Shown piece by piece: positions 41,635 to 48,334 of a stretch of DNA of 48,334 bases; positions within the stretch are counted from its first letter, which is position 1; the number at the start of each line of letters is the position of its first letter. The translations under genes and the position numbers were made by a program. Location of the stretch: positions 1 through 48,334 of the forward strand of contig NZ_JXIQ01000014.1 of NCBI RefSeq assembly GCF_000934845.1. Reading direction: 5' to 3'. The notes under the pieces were generated by a model, which was not told the origin of the DNA, searched no databases, and saw only the letters and a list, made by a program, of their open reading frames with translations. This DNA is from Mesobacillus subterraneus (GTDB lineage: Bacteria; Bacillota; Bacilli; Bacillales; Cytobacillaceae).

Positions 41635-42822
41635 ATGGCAAAAATTATTGCAATCAATGCCGGCAGTTCTTCACTTAAGTTTCAACTGTTTGAAATGCCG
41701 AGCGAGGAAGTTATCACTAAGGGAATCGTTGAGAGGATTGGATTGAAGGATTCTATTTTTACAATCAGTGTGGCTGGAGAAAAAATCAAAGAAATTGTTG
41801 ATATTCCAAACCATGAGGTTGCAGTTAATATCCTGCTTGATAAGCTGACAACACTTGGCATCATCCAGTCATTAGATGAAATCGAAGGAATCGGCCATCG
41901 TGTCGTTCACGGCGGGGAAGAATTCAATGAATCAGTCATGATCACAGAAGAAGTTTTACAAAAAATCGACCAGCTTTCTGAGCTGGCACCGCTGCATAAT
42001 CCGGCAAACTTAACGGGTATCCGTGCTTTTCAGCAAGTATTGCCAAATGTTCCGGCAGTAGCTGTTTTTGATACAGCTTTTCATCAGACTATGCCTGAAA
42101 ACTCATACCTATACAGCCTTCCGTATGATTACTATAAAAAATACGGAATCCGCAAATACGGTTTCCATGGAACATCACACAAGTATGTTTCCCAACGGGC
42201 CGCGGATATGCTTGGACGTCCTGTCGAGCATCTCCGCCTGATTTCCTGCCATCTTGGCAATGGTGCAAGTATCGCTGCCATCGAAGGCGGCAAATCCATT
42301 GATACATCAATGGGATTCACACCGCTTGCAGGTGTAACAATGGGGACACGTTCAGGAAATATTGACCCGGCACTAATTCCATACATCATGGAAAAAACCA
42401 ATAAAAGTGCTGATGAAGTATTGAATGTCCTAAATAAAGAGAGCGGCATGCTCGGTGTATCCGGATTCTCTAGTGACTTGCGCGACATTGAAGAAGAAGC
42501 TGAAAAAGGAAATGATCGGGCTGAGCTTGCGCTGAAGGTGTTTGCTGACAGAATCCATAAATACATTGGCTCGTATGCAGCACGTATGTGCGGTGTGGAC
42601 GCCATCATCTTTACAGCTGGAATTGGGGAAAATAGCTCAGCAATCCGCGCCCGCGTGTTGCAAGGGCTAGAGTTTATGGGAATCTACTGGGACCCTGCTT
42701 TGAATAGAGTGCGCGGGGAAGAAGCGTTCATCAGCTATCCTCACTCCCCTGTAAAAGTAATGATCATTCCGACAGATGAAGAAGTCATGATTGCCCGCGA
42801 TGTTATGCATTTGGCAAAATAA
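41635..42822 (+). CDS. ackA: Acetate kinase AckA
   Basis: Makes ATP from acetyl phosphate in overflow metabolism. The 395-residue protein has the ASKHA-fold motifs [15 protein letters not shown] (residues 6-20), [11 protein letters not shown] (about 86-96), [42 protein letters not shown] (about 204-221), [15 protein letters not shown] and [13 protein letters not shown] (about 325-337). Start ATG 41635 follows AAAGGAG. B. subtilis ackA is CcpA-activated through upstream cre sites. I looked in the 220-base gap before this gene and found no site matching the cre consensus well. Confidence 0.97.
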   Translation: MAKIIAINAGSSSLKFQLFEMPSEEVITKGIVERIGLKDSIFTISVAGEKIKEIVDIPNHEVAVNILLDKLTTLGIIQSLDEIEGIGHRVVHGGEEFNESVMITEEVLQKIDQLSELAPLHNPANLTGIRAFQQVLPNVPAVAVFDTAFHQTMPENSYLYSLPYDYYKKYGIRKYGFHGTSHKYVSQRAADMLGRPVEHLRLISCHLGNGASIAAIEGGKSIDTSMGFTPLAGVTMGTRSGNIDPALIPYIMEKTNKSADEVLNVLNKESGMLGVSGFSSDLRDIEEEAEKGNDRAELALKVFADRIHKYIGSYAARMCGVDAIIFTAGIGENSSAIRARVLQGLEFMGIYWDPALNRVRGEEAFISYPHSPVKVMIIPTDEEVMIARDVMHLAK

Positions 42823-42832
42823 CTTGATCTCA

Positions 42833-42865
42833 GGCAGGAGCTGAATGCTCCTGCCATTTAATTTG
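42833..42865 (+). terminator. Terminator of ackA
   Basis: GGCAGGAGC / GCTCCTGCC stem, TGAAT loop, ATTTAATTT tail. Confidence 0.75.
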
Positions 42866-42919
42866 GAATAAAAATTATGCTATACTGGAAGAAAATTCAC
42901 ATTAGCTGGAGGGTTTTCG

Positions 42920-43756
42920 ATGCGCCTGACTCAACGGGAACAAAGGGTGCTGGATGAATTGTATGCTTGGGAAAACAAGCTGTATGACTATGAGCCAAAT
43001 GATTTGCAACTGGCGTATGACCGATATTTGGAACGAACTTTTTCCTCATTGCCAGTGGAGATTCAAGAGCGCTTCTTTGCTTTACTCGATAGTTGGCTTT
43101 TCCACCTGCATTCTTTCATCCAGGGTTCACAACTGCAAAATGATGCCAAGGAACGGATTCTTTCTGCAGGCCGGGTTTACAATCCGGACTTAGAGACAAT
43201 GGAGGAATTGAAAAAGCTGCCTATTGAACAGCTTGAATTCATCGCCAGGCAACAAATTGCCCGCCACAGACTGTACTCCTTTGTACAGGGCGGAATATCA
43301 GGCAGCGGCGGAAATCTTGTGCTCGGAGTCGATATGCCAGCGATGGCTGTAATCAACCTGCGAATTGTTCAGTTAATTGCGATGACATACGGTTATGAGG
43401 TGAATACACCTTTTGAGATGATGATCGCGCTGAAGGTCTTTCATACATCCACTATGCCTTCTAGGATGCAAAGTGCTGGCTGGGAAGAATTGGAAAATGA
43501 TCTTGACCAGGCAGAAGATTTCTATTTTTATCAAGGTAGTGATGATTTTACAAACAGTACTTGGCTTGAACAGCCAATCAAGCAAATATTTAAGGGAATG
43601 GCAATCTTGATGTTCCGCAAAAAACATGTTCAGGGCATGCCGATCCTCTCGATGGCAATCGGTGCAGGGGCAAACTATCAGTTGACAAGGCGAGTCACTG
43701 ATTTTTCTGATAAATTTTACCAAATGAGATATTTTAAAGAAAAAGGAGCATGGTGA
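42920..43756 (+). CDS. EcsC-family protein
   Basis: 278-residue protein matching the EcsC family. Characteristic is the central VQGGISGSGGNLVLGVDMPAMAVINLRIVQLIAMTYGYE region (about 130-169), a Gly-rich, membrane-associating segment, and the C-terminal HVQGMPILSMAIGAGANYQLTRRVTDFS region. EcsC proteins are found near ABC transporters and in many Bacillus loci with no known reaction. The start is ATG 42920, with GGAGGG upstream. moaB starts 4 bases after the stop, so the two are cotranscribed. Confidence 0.8.
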   Translation: MRLTQREQRVLDELYAWENKLYDYEPNDLQLAYDRYLERTFSSLPVEIQERFFALLDSWLFHLHSFIQGSQLQNDAKERILSAGRVYNPDLETMEELKKLPIEQLEFIARQQIARHRLYSFVQGGISGSGGNLVLGVDMPAMAVINLRIVQLIAMTYGYEVNTPFEMMIALKVFHTSTMPSRMQSAGWEELENDLDQAEDFYFYQGSDDFTNSTWLEQPIKQIFKGMAILMFRKKHVQGMPILSMAIGAGANYQLTRRVTDFSDKFYQMRYFKEKGAW

Positions 43757-43760
43757 GAAA

Positions 43761-44273
43761 ATGAGCATTCAAGAGCATAAACAGGCTGCACCTAACCAGG
43801 TACGCTGTAAAGTTATTACTGTAAGCGACACAAGGACAGCAGAGACCGACAAAAGCGGGAAGTTGATGATAGAGTCCCTCGAAACAGCCGGCCACCAAAT
43901 TGTCGATTATGTGATTGTCAAAGATGAAGCAGAACCAATTAGGTCTGAAGTCTTGAAAGGCTCCGCTAATCCAGAGGTAGATGTCATCCTCACAAACGGC
44001 GGTACTGGTATCGCGAGACGAGATGTTACGATTGAAACAGTCCAGAGCCTTTTTGAAAAAGAAATCCCGGGGTTTGGCGAGATTTTTCGGATCGTAAGCT
44101 ATCAGGAGGATATTGGCTCAGCAGCATTGCTGTCACGGGCTGCAGCAGGAGTCGTAAATGATCGAGCGGTCTTTTCAACACCAGGTTCAACAGGAGCAGT
44201 CCGCCTGGCTATGGAAAAACTGATCCTCCCAGAGATTGGACATGTAGTAAGAGAGTTGAAGAAGGATATATAA
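43761..44273 (+). CDS. moaB: Molybdenum cofactor biosynthesis protein MoaB
   Basis: MogA/MoaB-type protein, 170 residues, predicted to adenylylate molybdopterin before Mo insertion. It has VITVSDTRTAETDKSGKLM (residues 18-36), the MPT-binding loop LTNGGTGIARRDVTIET (about 76-92) and FSTPGSTGAVRLAMEKLILP (about 139-158). The start is ATG 43761, with AAAGGAG upstream. It follows the EcsC gene by 4 bases and ends at a terminator; moaB near ackA and argGH is the normal Bacillus order. Confidence 0.93.
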   Translation: MSIQEHKQAAPNQVRCKVITVSDTRTAETDKSGKLMIESLETAGHQIVDYVIVKDEAEPIRSEVLKGSANPEVDVILTNGGTGIARRDVTIETVQSLFEKEIPGFGEIFRIVSYQEDIGSAALLSRAAAGVVNDRAVFSTPGSTGAVRLAMEKLILPEIGHVVRELKKDI

Positions 44274-44277
44274 ACAA

Positions 44278-44314
44278 GAAAAAAGATGAAATCCTGCTGA
44301 TTTCATCTTTTTTT
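44278..44314. terminator. Terminator of moaB (bidirectional)
   Basis: AAAAAAGATGAAATC / GATTTCATCTTTTTTT, 15-bp stem and CTGCT loop with A/T runs on both sides. Confidence 0.9.
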
Positions 44315-44394
44315 GTGGGGAAAAAGGCTTAGGTTCGCGTGAAACATAATAAATAGCCTCAGAGTATGAGGCCATCTTTAAGAAATAGTATCTA

Positions 44395-44712
44395 TTATCC
44401 ATGCATCTTCTCTAATGAAAGATCCTGATGTGTCCGGTACCACAGCCACAAGTCGTTGATGATGGATGCAAGCTCGGCAATTTCGTTGTTTAATTTACAG
44501 GAAACTCCAAAGTCATTTTCATTAAAAAGCTGAACTTGCTTTTGATTGATTGTTTCTTCGAGCTCGGCAATCCGGTCTGGAATGCTTCCGCGAATTTTTT
44601 CCCAGTGAAGCAGGATGGCGTGCTGTGTATCAAGATCAAATTCTTCCCAATTATTCTTAAACTTAGGCAAAGGAATGCCTAGTCGGCTGTTATAAAGAAA
44701 ATAATCATCCAT
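44395..44712 (-). CDS. Small hypothetical protein between moaB and argG
   Basis: 105-residue soluble protein, MDDYFLYNSRLGIPLPKFKN at the N-terminus, then a charged helical region with likely coiled coil (RIAELEETINQKQVQLFNEN, LNNEIAELASIINDLWLWYR). I do not recognise a family. The frame runs back to 44748, but the G-rich ribosome site (GGGGGG, forward 44714-44719) places the start at ATG 44712. Codon use and ribosome site look genuine. Convergent with moaB and divergent from argG; no partner is obvious. Confidence 0.75.
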   Translation of the reverse strand: MDDYFLYNSRLGIPLPKFKNNWEEFDLDTQHAILLHWEKIRGSIPDRIAELEETINQKQVQLFNENDFGVSCKLNNEIAELASIINDLWLWYRTHQDLSLEKMHG

Positions 44713-44818
44713 TCGAGAGCCCCCCCATTCCGGTAAACATGTTTCCATTCTACTATACTTGCAGTGCCTCTTCTACATTAGCGAAACAGAAGTTTTTTCA
44801 GAAAATCAAAATTTAATC

Positions 44819-44847
44819 TTGAAAAATAACGCGAAACCTGTTACTTT
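44819..44847 (+). promoter_or_regulatory. Candidate SigA promoter of argGH
   Basis: TTGAAA (44819-44824), 17 bases, TACTTT (44842-44847). The predicted start point falls in the ARG box. Confidence 0.5.
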
Positions 44848-44852
44848 TATAA

Positions 44853-44872
44853 ATGTGAATAAAAATTTATAA
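44853..44872. promoter_or_regulatory. Candidate ARG box (AhrC/ArgR operator) for argGH
   Basis: ATGTGAATAAAAATTTATAA resembles the arginine-repressor operator (TGAATAAAAATTCA-like imperfect palindrome), with a second weaker AT-rich half further on (ATGTATAAATAT, 44876-44887). Position over the transcription start fits arginine-dependent repression. Confidence 0.5.
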
Positions 44873-44913
44873 AAATGTATAAATATCCGTACCGAAAAAA
44901 GGAGAGAAAGCAA

Positions 44914-46119
44914 ATGACTGAAAACAAAGTGGTGCTCGCATATTCTGGCGGGCTTGATACATCTGTAGCAATTAAATGGCTAAAGGATCAAGGATACTCG
45001 GTAGTAGCATGCTGCCTTGATGTCGGGGAAGGAAAAGACCTCGATTTTATTAAAGAAAAAGCTTTGAAGATTGGCGCTGTCCAATCCTATGTATTGGATG
45101 TAAAAGAAGAATTCGCTAATGAATATGCACTGTTTGCCCTCCAGGCACATGCATTATACGAAGGGAAATATCCGCTTATTTCCGCACTTTCACGCCCGCT
45201 TATTTCTAAGAAACTAGTAGAAATTGCCGAGATGGAAGGTGCGATGGCAGTAGCGCATGGATGCACTGGGAAAGGCAATGACCAGGTTCGCTTCGAAGTA
45301 TCGATTAAAGCTTTGAACCCTGAACTAAAGGTAATTGCTCCAGTCCGTGACTGGAAATGGTCACGCGAAGAAGAAATAGCATATGCAGCAAACAATGGCA
45401 TACCGATTCCAATCAATTTGGACAGTCCATTTTCCATCGACCAGAACTTGTGGGGACGCAGCAATGAATGCGGAATTTTGGAAGATCCATGGCAGGCACC
45501 TCCAATCGACGCATACGATTTAACTGCCGAGCTGGAAAATACACCAGATATCCCTGATACCATTGAGATTGAGTTTGTGGAAGGAGTACCGACTGGCATG
45601 AATGGAAAAGCGTATTCCCTTTCAGAATTGATTCTTGAATTAAATGCGATTGCAGGCAAGCATGGTGTCGGAAGAATCGACCATGTAGAAAATCGTCTTG
45701 TCGGCATTAAGTCGCGCGAGGTGTATGAAGCGCCTGCTGCGATGACCTTGATCAAAGCACACAAAGAACTGGAAGATATCACGCTTGTAAAAGAAGTGGC
45801 TCACTTCAAACCAGTAATCGAGAAAAAAATGACAGAACTAATTTATGAAGGCTTATGGTTCTCTCCGCTTCAGGAAGCGCTGGCAGCCTTTCTAAAATCC
45901 ACACAGAAGCATGTTACTGGCACGGTCCGAGTCAAGTTGTTTAAAGGCCATGCCATAATCGAGGGTCGAAAATCGCCTTATTCTTTATATAATGAGAAAT
46001 TGGCAACATACACTGCAGACGACGAATTTGATCATAATGCAGCTGTTGGTTTCATCAACCTATGGGGATTGCCAACAGTAGTCCACAGTATGGTCCAGGG
46101 CAAGAAGGTGACAGTGTGA
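44914..46119 (+). CDS. argG: Argininosuccinate synthase ArgG
   Basis: Joins citrulline and aspartate with ATP in arginine synthesis. The 401-residue protein carries the PP-loop [18 protein letters not shown] (residues 6-23), [15 protein letters not shown] (about 113-127), and [15 protein letters not shown] (about 184-198). The frame extends 13 codons upstream to 44875. ATG 44914 is preferred because AAAAGGAGAG is correctly spaced and the protein then starts [13 protein letters not shown]. The stop overlaps the argH start (GTGA). Controlled by the upstream promoter/ARG box. Confidence 0.96.
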   Translation: MTENKVVLAYSGGLDTSVAIKWLKDQGYSVVACCLDVGEGKDLDFIKEKALKIGAVQSYVLDVKEEFANEYALFALQAHALYEGKYPLISALSRPLISKKLVEIAEMEGAMAVAHGCTGKGNDQVRFEVSIKALNPELKVIAPVRDWKWSREEEIAYAANNGIPIPINLDSPFSIDQNLWGRSNECGILEDPWQAPPIDAYDLTAELENTPDIPDTIEIEFVEGVPTGMNGKAYSLSELILELNAIAGKHGVGRIDHVENRLVGIKSREVYEAPAAMTLIKAHKELEDITLVKEVAHFKPVIEKKMTELIYEGLWFSPLQEALAAFLKSTQKHVTGTVRVKLFKGHAIIEGRKSPYSLYNEKLATYTADDEFDHNAAVGFINLWGLPTVVHSMVQGKKVTV

Positions 46120-47486
46120 AAAAATTATGGGGCGGCAGATTCACCGGTTCTGCAGAAGAATGGGTAGATGAGTTCGGTGCATCGATCAGCTTTGACCAGG
46201 AATTGGCGAAGCAGGACATTGAAGGAAGCGTCGCCCATGCTACCATGCTTGCTGCCTGTGGCATCATCACGGAAGCAGAAGCAAACGAAATCGTACAAGG
46301 TTTAAAAAAACTTGCATATCAAGCAGAGCAAGGGGAACTGGATTATTCCGTTAAACTGGAAGATATCCATTTGAATCTTGAGCACCATTTGACAGAATTA
46401 ATTGGTCCGACTGGCGGGAAGCTCCACACAGCGAGAAGCAGGAATGACCAGGTTGCCACAGACATGCATTTGTACTTGAAAGAGCAGGTGTCAGACATCA
46501 TAATACTGATCACCGATTTCCAACAGGCGCTTATCCAACAGGCCGAGCAAAATATTGAGACGATTTTGCCAGGGTATACTCATTTGCAACGGGCGCAGCC
46601 TATCTCATTTGCCCACCATCTCATGGCCTATTTTTGGATGCTGGACAGAGACAAACAGCGTTTTAGTGAAAGCCTGAAAAGGATTAATCTCTCGCCTCTT
46701 GGTGCCGGGGCACTCGCAGGAACTACTTTTCCGATCGACCGTCATAAAACGGCATCGATGCTTGGATTTGCCGGGATTTATGAAAATAGTCTTGATGCAG
46801 TCAGCGATCGCGATTTCATTCTTGAATTCCTGTCAGACAGTTCTCTATTGATGATGCATCTTTCCCGGTTATGTGAAGAAATCATTCTCTGGACTAGCCA
46901 GGAATTTCAATTCATTGAACTGTCCGATGCTTTCACGACTGGGAGCAGTATCATGCCGCAAAAGAAAAATCCCGATATGGCCGAATTGATCCGGGGAAAA
47001 ACGGGCCGGGTATATGGCAGCCTGATAGGACTGTTGACGATATTGAAAGGCTTGCCATTAGCTTATAACAAAGATATGCAGGAAGATAAAGAGGGAATGT
47101 TTGATACAGTCAAGACAGTAAGGGGCTCTCTGAAGATAATTACTGGAATGGTCGGTACTATGAAGGTAAGAAAAGACAAAATGGAAAGCTCGGTCAAAAA
47201 TGACTTCTCTAACGCCACAGAGCTGGCTGATTATTTAGCATCAAAAGGACTTCCTTTCCGCCAAGCCCATGAAATCGTCGGCAAGCTTGTGCTCACCTGC
47301 ATTGAAAAAGGCTGTTATCTTGGCGAATTGCCGTTAACTGTTTATAAAGACATGAACTCTTTATTTGAGGAAGACATTTATGAGGTCTTAAACCCATACA
47401 ACGCTATTGATAGAAGGAATAGTGCTGGGGGCACTGGCTTTTCGCAGGTTCGGGCACAACTTGAAAAAGCGAAAAACTTGTTGTAA
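46116..47486 (+). CDS. argH: Argininosuccinate lyase ArgH
   Basis: Splits argininosuccinate into arginine and fumarate, the last step of the pathway. The 456-residue fumarase/aspartase-fold protein starts [19 protein letters not shown] and contains [14 protein letters not shown] (about residues 107-120), [13 protein letters not shown] (about 155-167) and the signature [12 protein letters not shown] (about 277-288). The start is a GTG (46116) overlapping the argG stop by four bases, with GAAGGTGA ahead of it inside argG; the longer frame from 46062 has no ribosome site. Translational coupling to argG is likely. Confidence 0.96.
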   Translation: MKKLWGGRFTGSAEEWVDEFGASISFDQELAKQDIEGSVAHATMLAACGIITEAEANEIVQGLKKLAYQAEQGELDYSVKLEDIHLNLEHHLTELIGPTGGKLHTARSRNDQVATDMHLYLKEQVSDIIILITDFQQALIQQAEQNIETILPGYTHLQRAQPISFAHHLMAYFWMLDRDKQRFSESLKRINLSPLGAGALAGTTFPIDRHKTASMLGFAGIYENSLDAVSDRDFILEFLSDSSLLMMHLSRLCEEIILWTSQEFQFIELSDAFTTGSSIMPQKKNPDMAELIRGKTGRVYGSLIGLLTILKGLPLAYNKDMQEDKEGMFDTVKTVRGSLKIITGMVGTMKVRKDKMESSVKNDFSNATELADYLASKGLPFRQAHEIVGKLVLTCIEKGCYLGELPLTVYKDMNSLFEEDIYEVLNPYNAIDRRNSAGGTGFSQVRAQLEKAKNLL

Positions 47487-47488
47487 AA

Positions 47489-47526
47489 GGAATAAAGCCC
47501 GCAGCATCTGCAGCGGGCTTTATTCC
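47489..47526. terminator. Bidirectional terminator argH / usp
   Basis: GGAATAAAGCCCGC / GCGGGCTTTATTCC, perfect 14-bp stem with a 10-base loop. Confidence 0.85.
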
Positions 47527-47538
47527 TGAGAATTATTT

Positions 47539-47979
47539 TTATTCTGCTCGAACTACTAGGACATCGCAGGATGCATAGCGGGTAATATGTTCAGACACAC
47601 TTCCAATAAAGAAACGTTCAACTGCGTTCATTCCAGTTGCTCCGCAAATAATCAGGTCGGCGTTGTATTTTTTTGCAACATCTTTCGCAATCTTGACCTT
47701 TGGTGAACCATAATCGATTTCATAGCTTACATCTTTAATTCCGGCATCGGTCGCCTGTTGTTTGTAGCTTTCCATCAGCTCAGTAGCAAACTGATTCGCG
47801 CGCTCAGAGATTGAACGGTCATATGCCTCAACCGTGGCAAATGTCCGCAAATCGATGATATGGGTCATGACCAGTTTAGCATCGTTCCTTTTTGCGATTT
47901 CAATGGCTTTGTTAAAAGCCCGTGCTGCTTCTTTAGAACCATCAACGGCAACTAAAATATTCTTATAATATAGCGCCAT
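47539..47979 (-). CDS. Universal stress protein (UspA family)
   Basis: 146-residue single Usp-domain protein, YKNILVAVDGSKEAARAFNK at the N-terminus and the nucleotide-binding signature GATGMNAVERFFIGSVSEHI near the C-terminus (G-x2-G-x9-G-S), so it probably binds ATP. Role is stress survival in general; no specific partner is known. The frame extends 28 codons upstream, but GGAGGCGAG places the start at ATG 47979. It diverges from the small gene at 48086; a minus-strand TATAAT (forward 48002-48007) may be its -10. Confidence 0.9.
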   Translation of the reverse strand: MALYYKNILVAVDGSKEAARAFNKAIEIAKRNDAKLVMTHIIDLRTFATVEAYDRSISERANQFATELMESYKQQATDAGIKDVSYEIDYGSPKVKIAKDVAKKYNADLIICGATGMNAVERFFIGSVSEHITRYASCDVLVVRAE

Positions 47980-48085
47980 AGTTCTCGCCTCCTTTTCCTT
48001 TATTATACAACAGTTTCGTTTGCATAGCTGTGACAATCCAACGAAAACTATAAATGTAAGCATTATATACGAGGAGGAAGGAACA

Positions 48086-48229
48086 ATGGATAAAAAGCAG
48101 AGACAAGGGCGGGCACCCTATCATTACGATGACCAAGGCGTCATGCAAGTCAGCCAGCAGATCATGGATTCATACAACAGCGGAATAATCCCCGAGGAAC
48201 AAATGAAAACAGCTTCCAAAAAAGAATAG
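48086..48229 (+). CDS. Small hypothetical protein (47 aa)
   Basis: MDKKQRQGRAPYHYDDQGVM followed by QVSQQIMDSYNSGIIPEEQM and a short Lys-rich end. It is soluble, charged and has no signal. It has a strong ribosome site (GAGGAGGAAGGA) 4-9 bases before ATG 48086; the longer frame from 48020 is not supported. I recognise no family. Divergent from usp, with an intergenic repeat beginning about 20 bases after its stop. Confidence 0.7.
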   Translation: MDKKQRQGRAPYHYDDQGVMQVSQQIMDSYNSGIIPEEQMKTASKKE

Positions 48230-48251
48230 AAATGAACGAAACCGTGACCTC

Positions 48252-48334
48252 GCTCGCATAAGGGCATTCCGCATGAAAGATACCCTTATGGAGGCGGAAC
48301 TGCTCGCATAAGGGTATCATTCCGCATGAAAGAT
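48252..48334. repeat. 50-bp tandem repeat array, cut by the window end
   Basis: GCTCGCATAAGGG begins at 48252 and again at 48302. Both copies continue into ATTCCGCATGAAAGAT, the second with a 3-base TAT insertion before it. Between the copies is a perfect 12-bp inverted repeat: GATACCCTTATG (48279-48290) with CATAAGGGTATC (48307-48318). The array runs past base 48334, so copy number is unknown. Confidence 0.85.

Overview
The window is chromosomal DNA from a low-to-moderate GC, endospore-forming Bacillaceae species. An alpha/beta-type SASP gene, gerW/ytfJ, a T-box riboswitch, cre sites and strong GGAGG ribosome-binding sites all fit this. So does the gene order sftA-murC-ytxG-ytxH-ytxJ-...-aroA-ccpA-...-acuCBA-acsA-...-tyrS-rpsD-dgcP-refZ-hisJ-ezrA-nifZ-thiI-sspA-ytcI-...-ppnKB-sppA-yteJ-ytfI-ytfJ-tpx-ytxK-ackA-...-moaB-...-argG-argH, which closely matches the Bacillus subtilis ytx/acu/arg region. 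Species cannot be fixed from the sequence alone. It looks like a non-subtilis Bacillus sensu lato (Mesobacillus/Cytobacillus-like), which is an inference.

Layout. 1-3.6 kb: the DNA translocase SftA (5' end outside the window, with a 42-bp tandem repeat) and murC. 3.7-5.3 kb: a stress/early-sporulation operon, ytxG-ytxH-brxC, with candidate SigH and SigB promoters. 5.3-7.4 kb: a large FtsA/PilM-like actin-fold protein on the minus strand. 7.5-10 kb: aroA (chorismate mutase-DAHP synthase) and ccpA. 10.06-14.2 kb: an AT-rich accessory island between ccpA and acuC, where B. subtilis carries motPS. It holds an esterase, a Gfo/Idh/MocA dehydrogenase plus TIM-barrel isomerase/lyase operon with a cre-like operator at its transcription start, and decayed fragments including the tail of a GH4 glycosidase. 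14.2-18.7 kb: the divergent acuABC/acsA acetate-activation module with a shared cre. 18.8-24.3 kb: a class A PBP, a T-box-controlled tyrS, an intergenic array of a phased 11-mer, and autoregulated rpsD. 24.6-35.8 kb: diguanylate cyclase, RefZ, HisJ, EzrA, cysteine desulfurase/ThiI, a SASP, an acyl-CoA ligase and RarD. 35.8-44.3 kb: NAD kinase, SppA-YteJ, YtfI-GerW, Tpx, YtxK-AckA, EcsC-MoaB. 44.4-48.3 kb: a small conserved-looking gene, argGH with an ARG box, a universal stress protein, a small hypothetical gene and the start of a 50-bp repeat array that runs off the window.

Functional threads. Carbon overflow and acetate metabolism are represented by CcpA, AckA, AcsA and the AcuA/AcuC acetylation switch. 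Cell envelope and division are represented by MurC, PBP, EzrA, RefZ, SftA and the FtsA-like protein. Spore formation appears as SASP, GerW and RefZ. The least explained parts are the FtsA-like protein's repeated C-terminal half, the 10-14 kb sugar island, the two intergenic repeat arrays (23.4 kb and 48.25 kb) and the structured rpsD leader. No tRNA, rRNA, CRISPR array or intact insertion sequence was seen.
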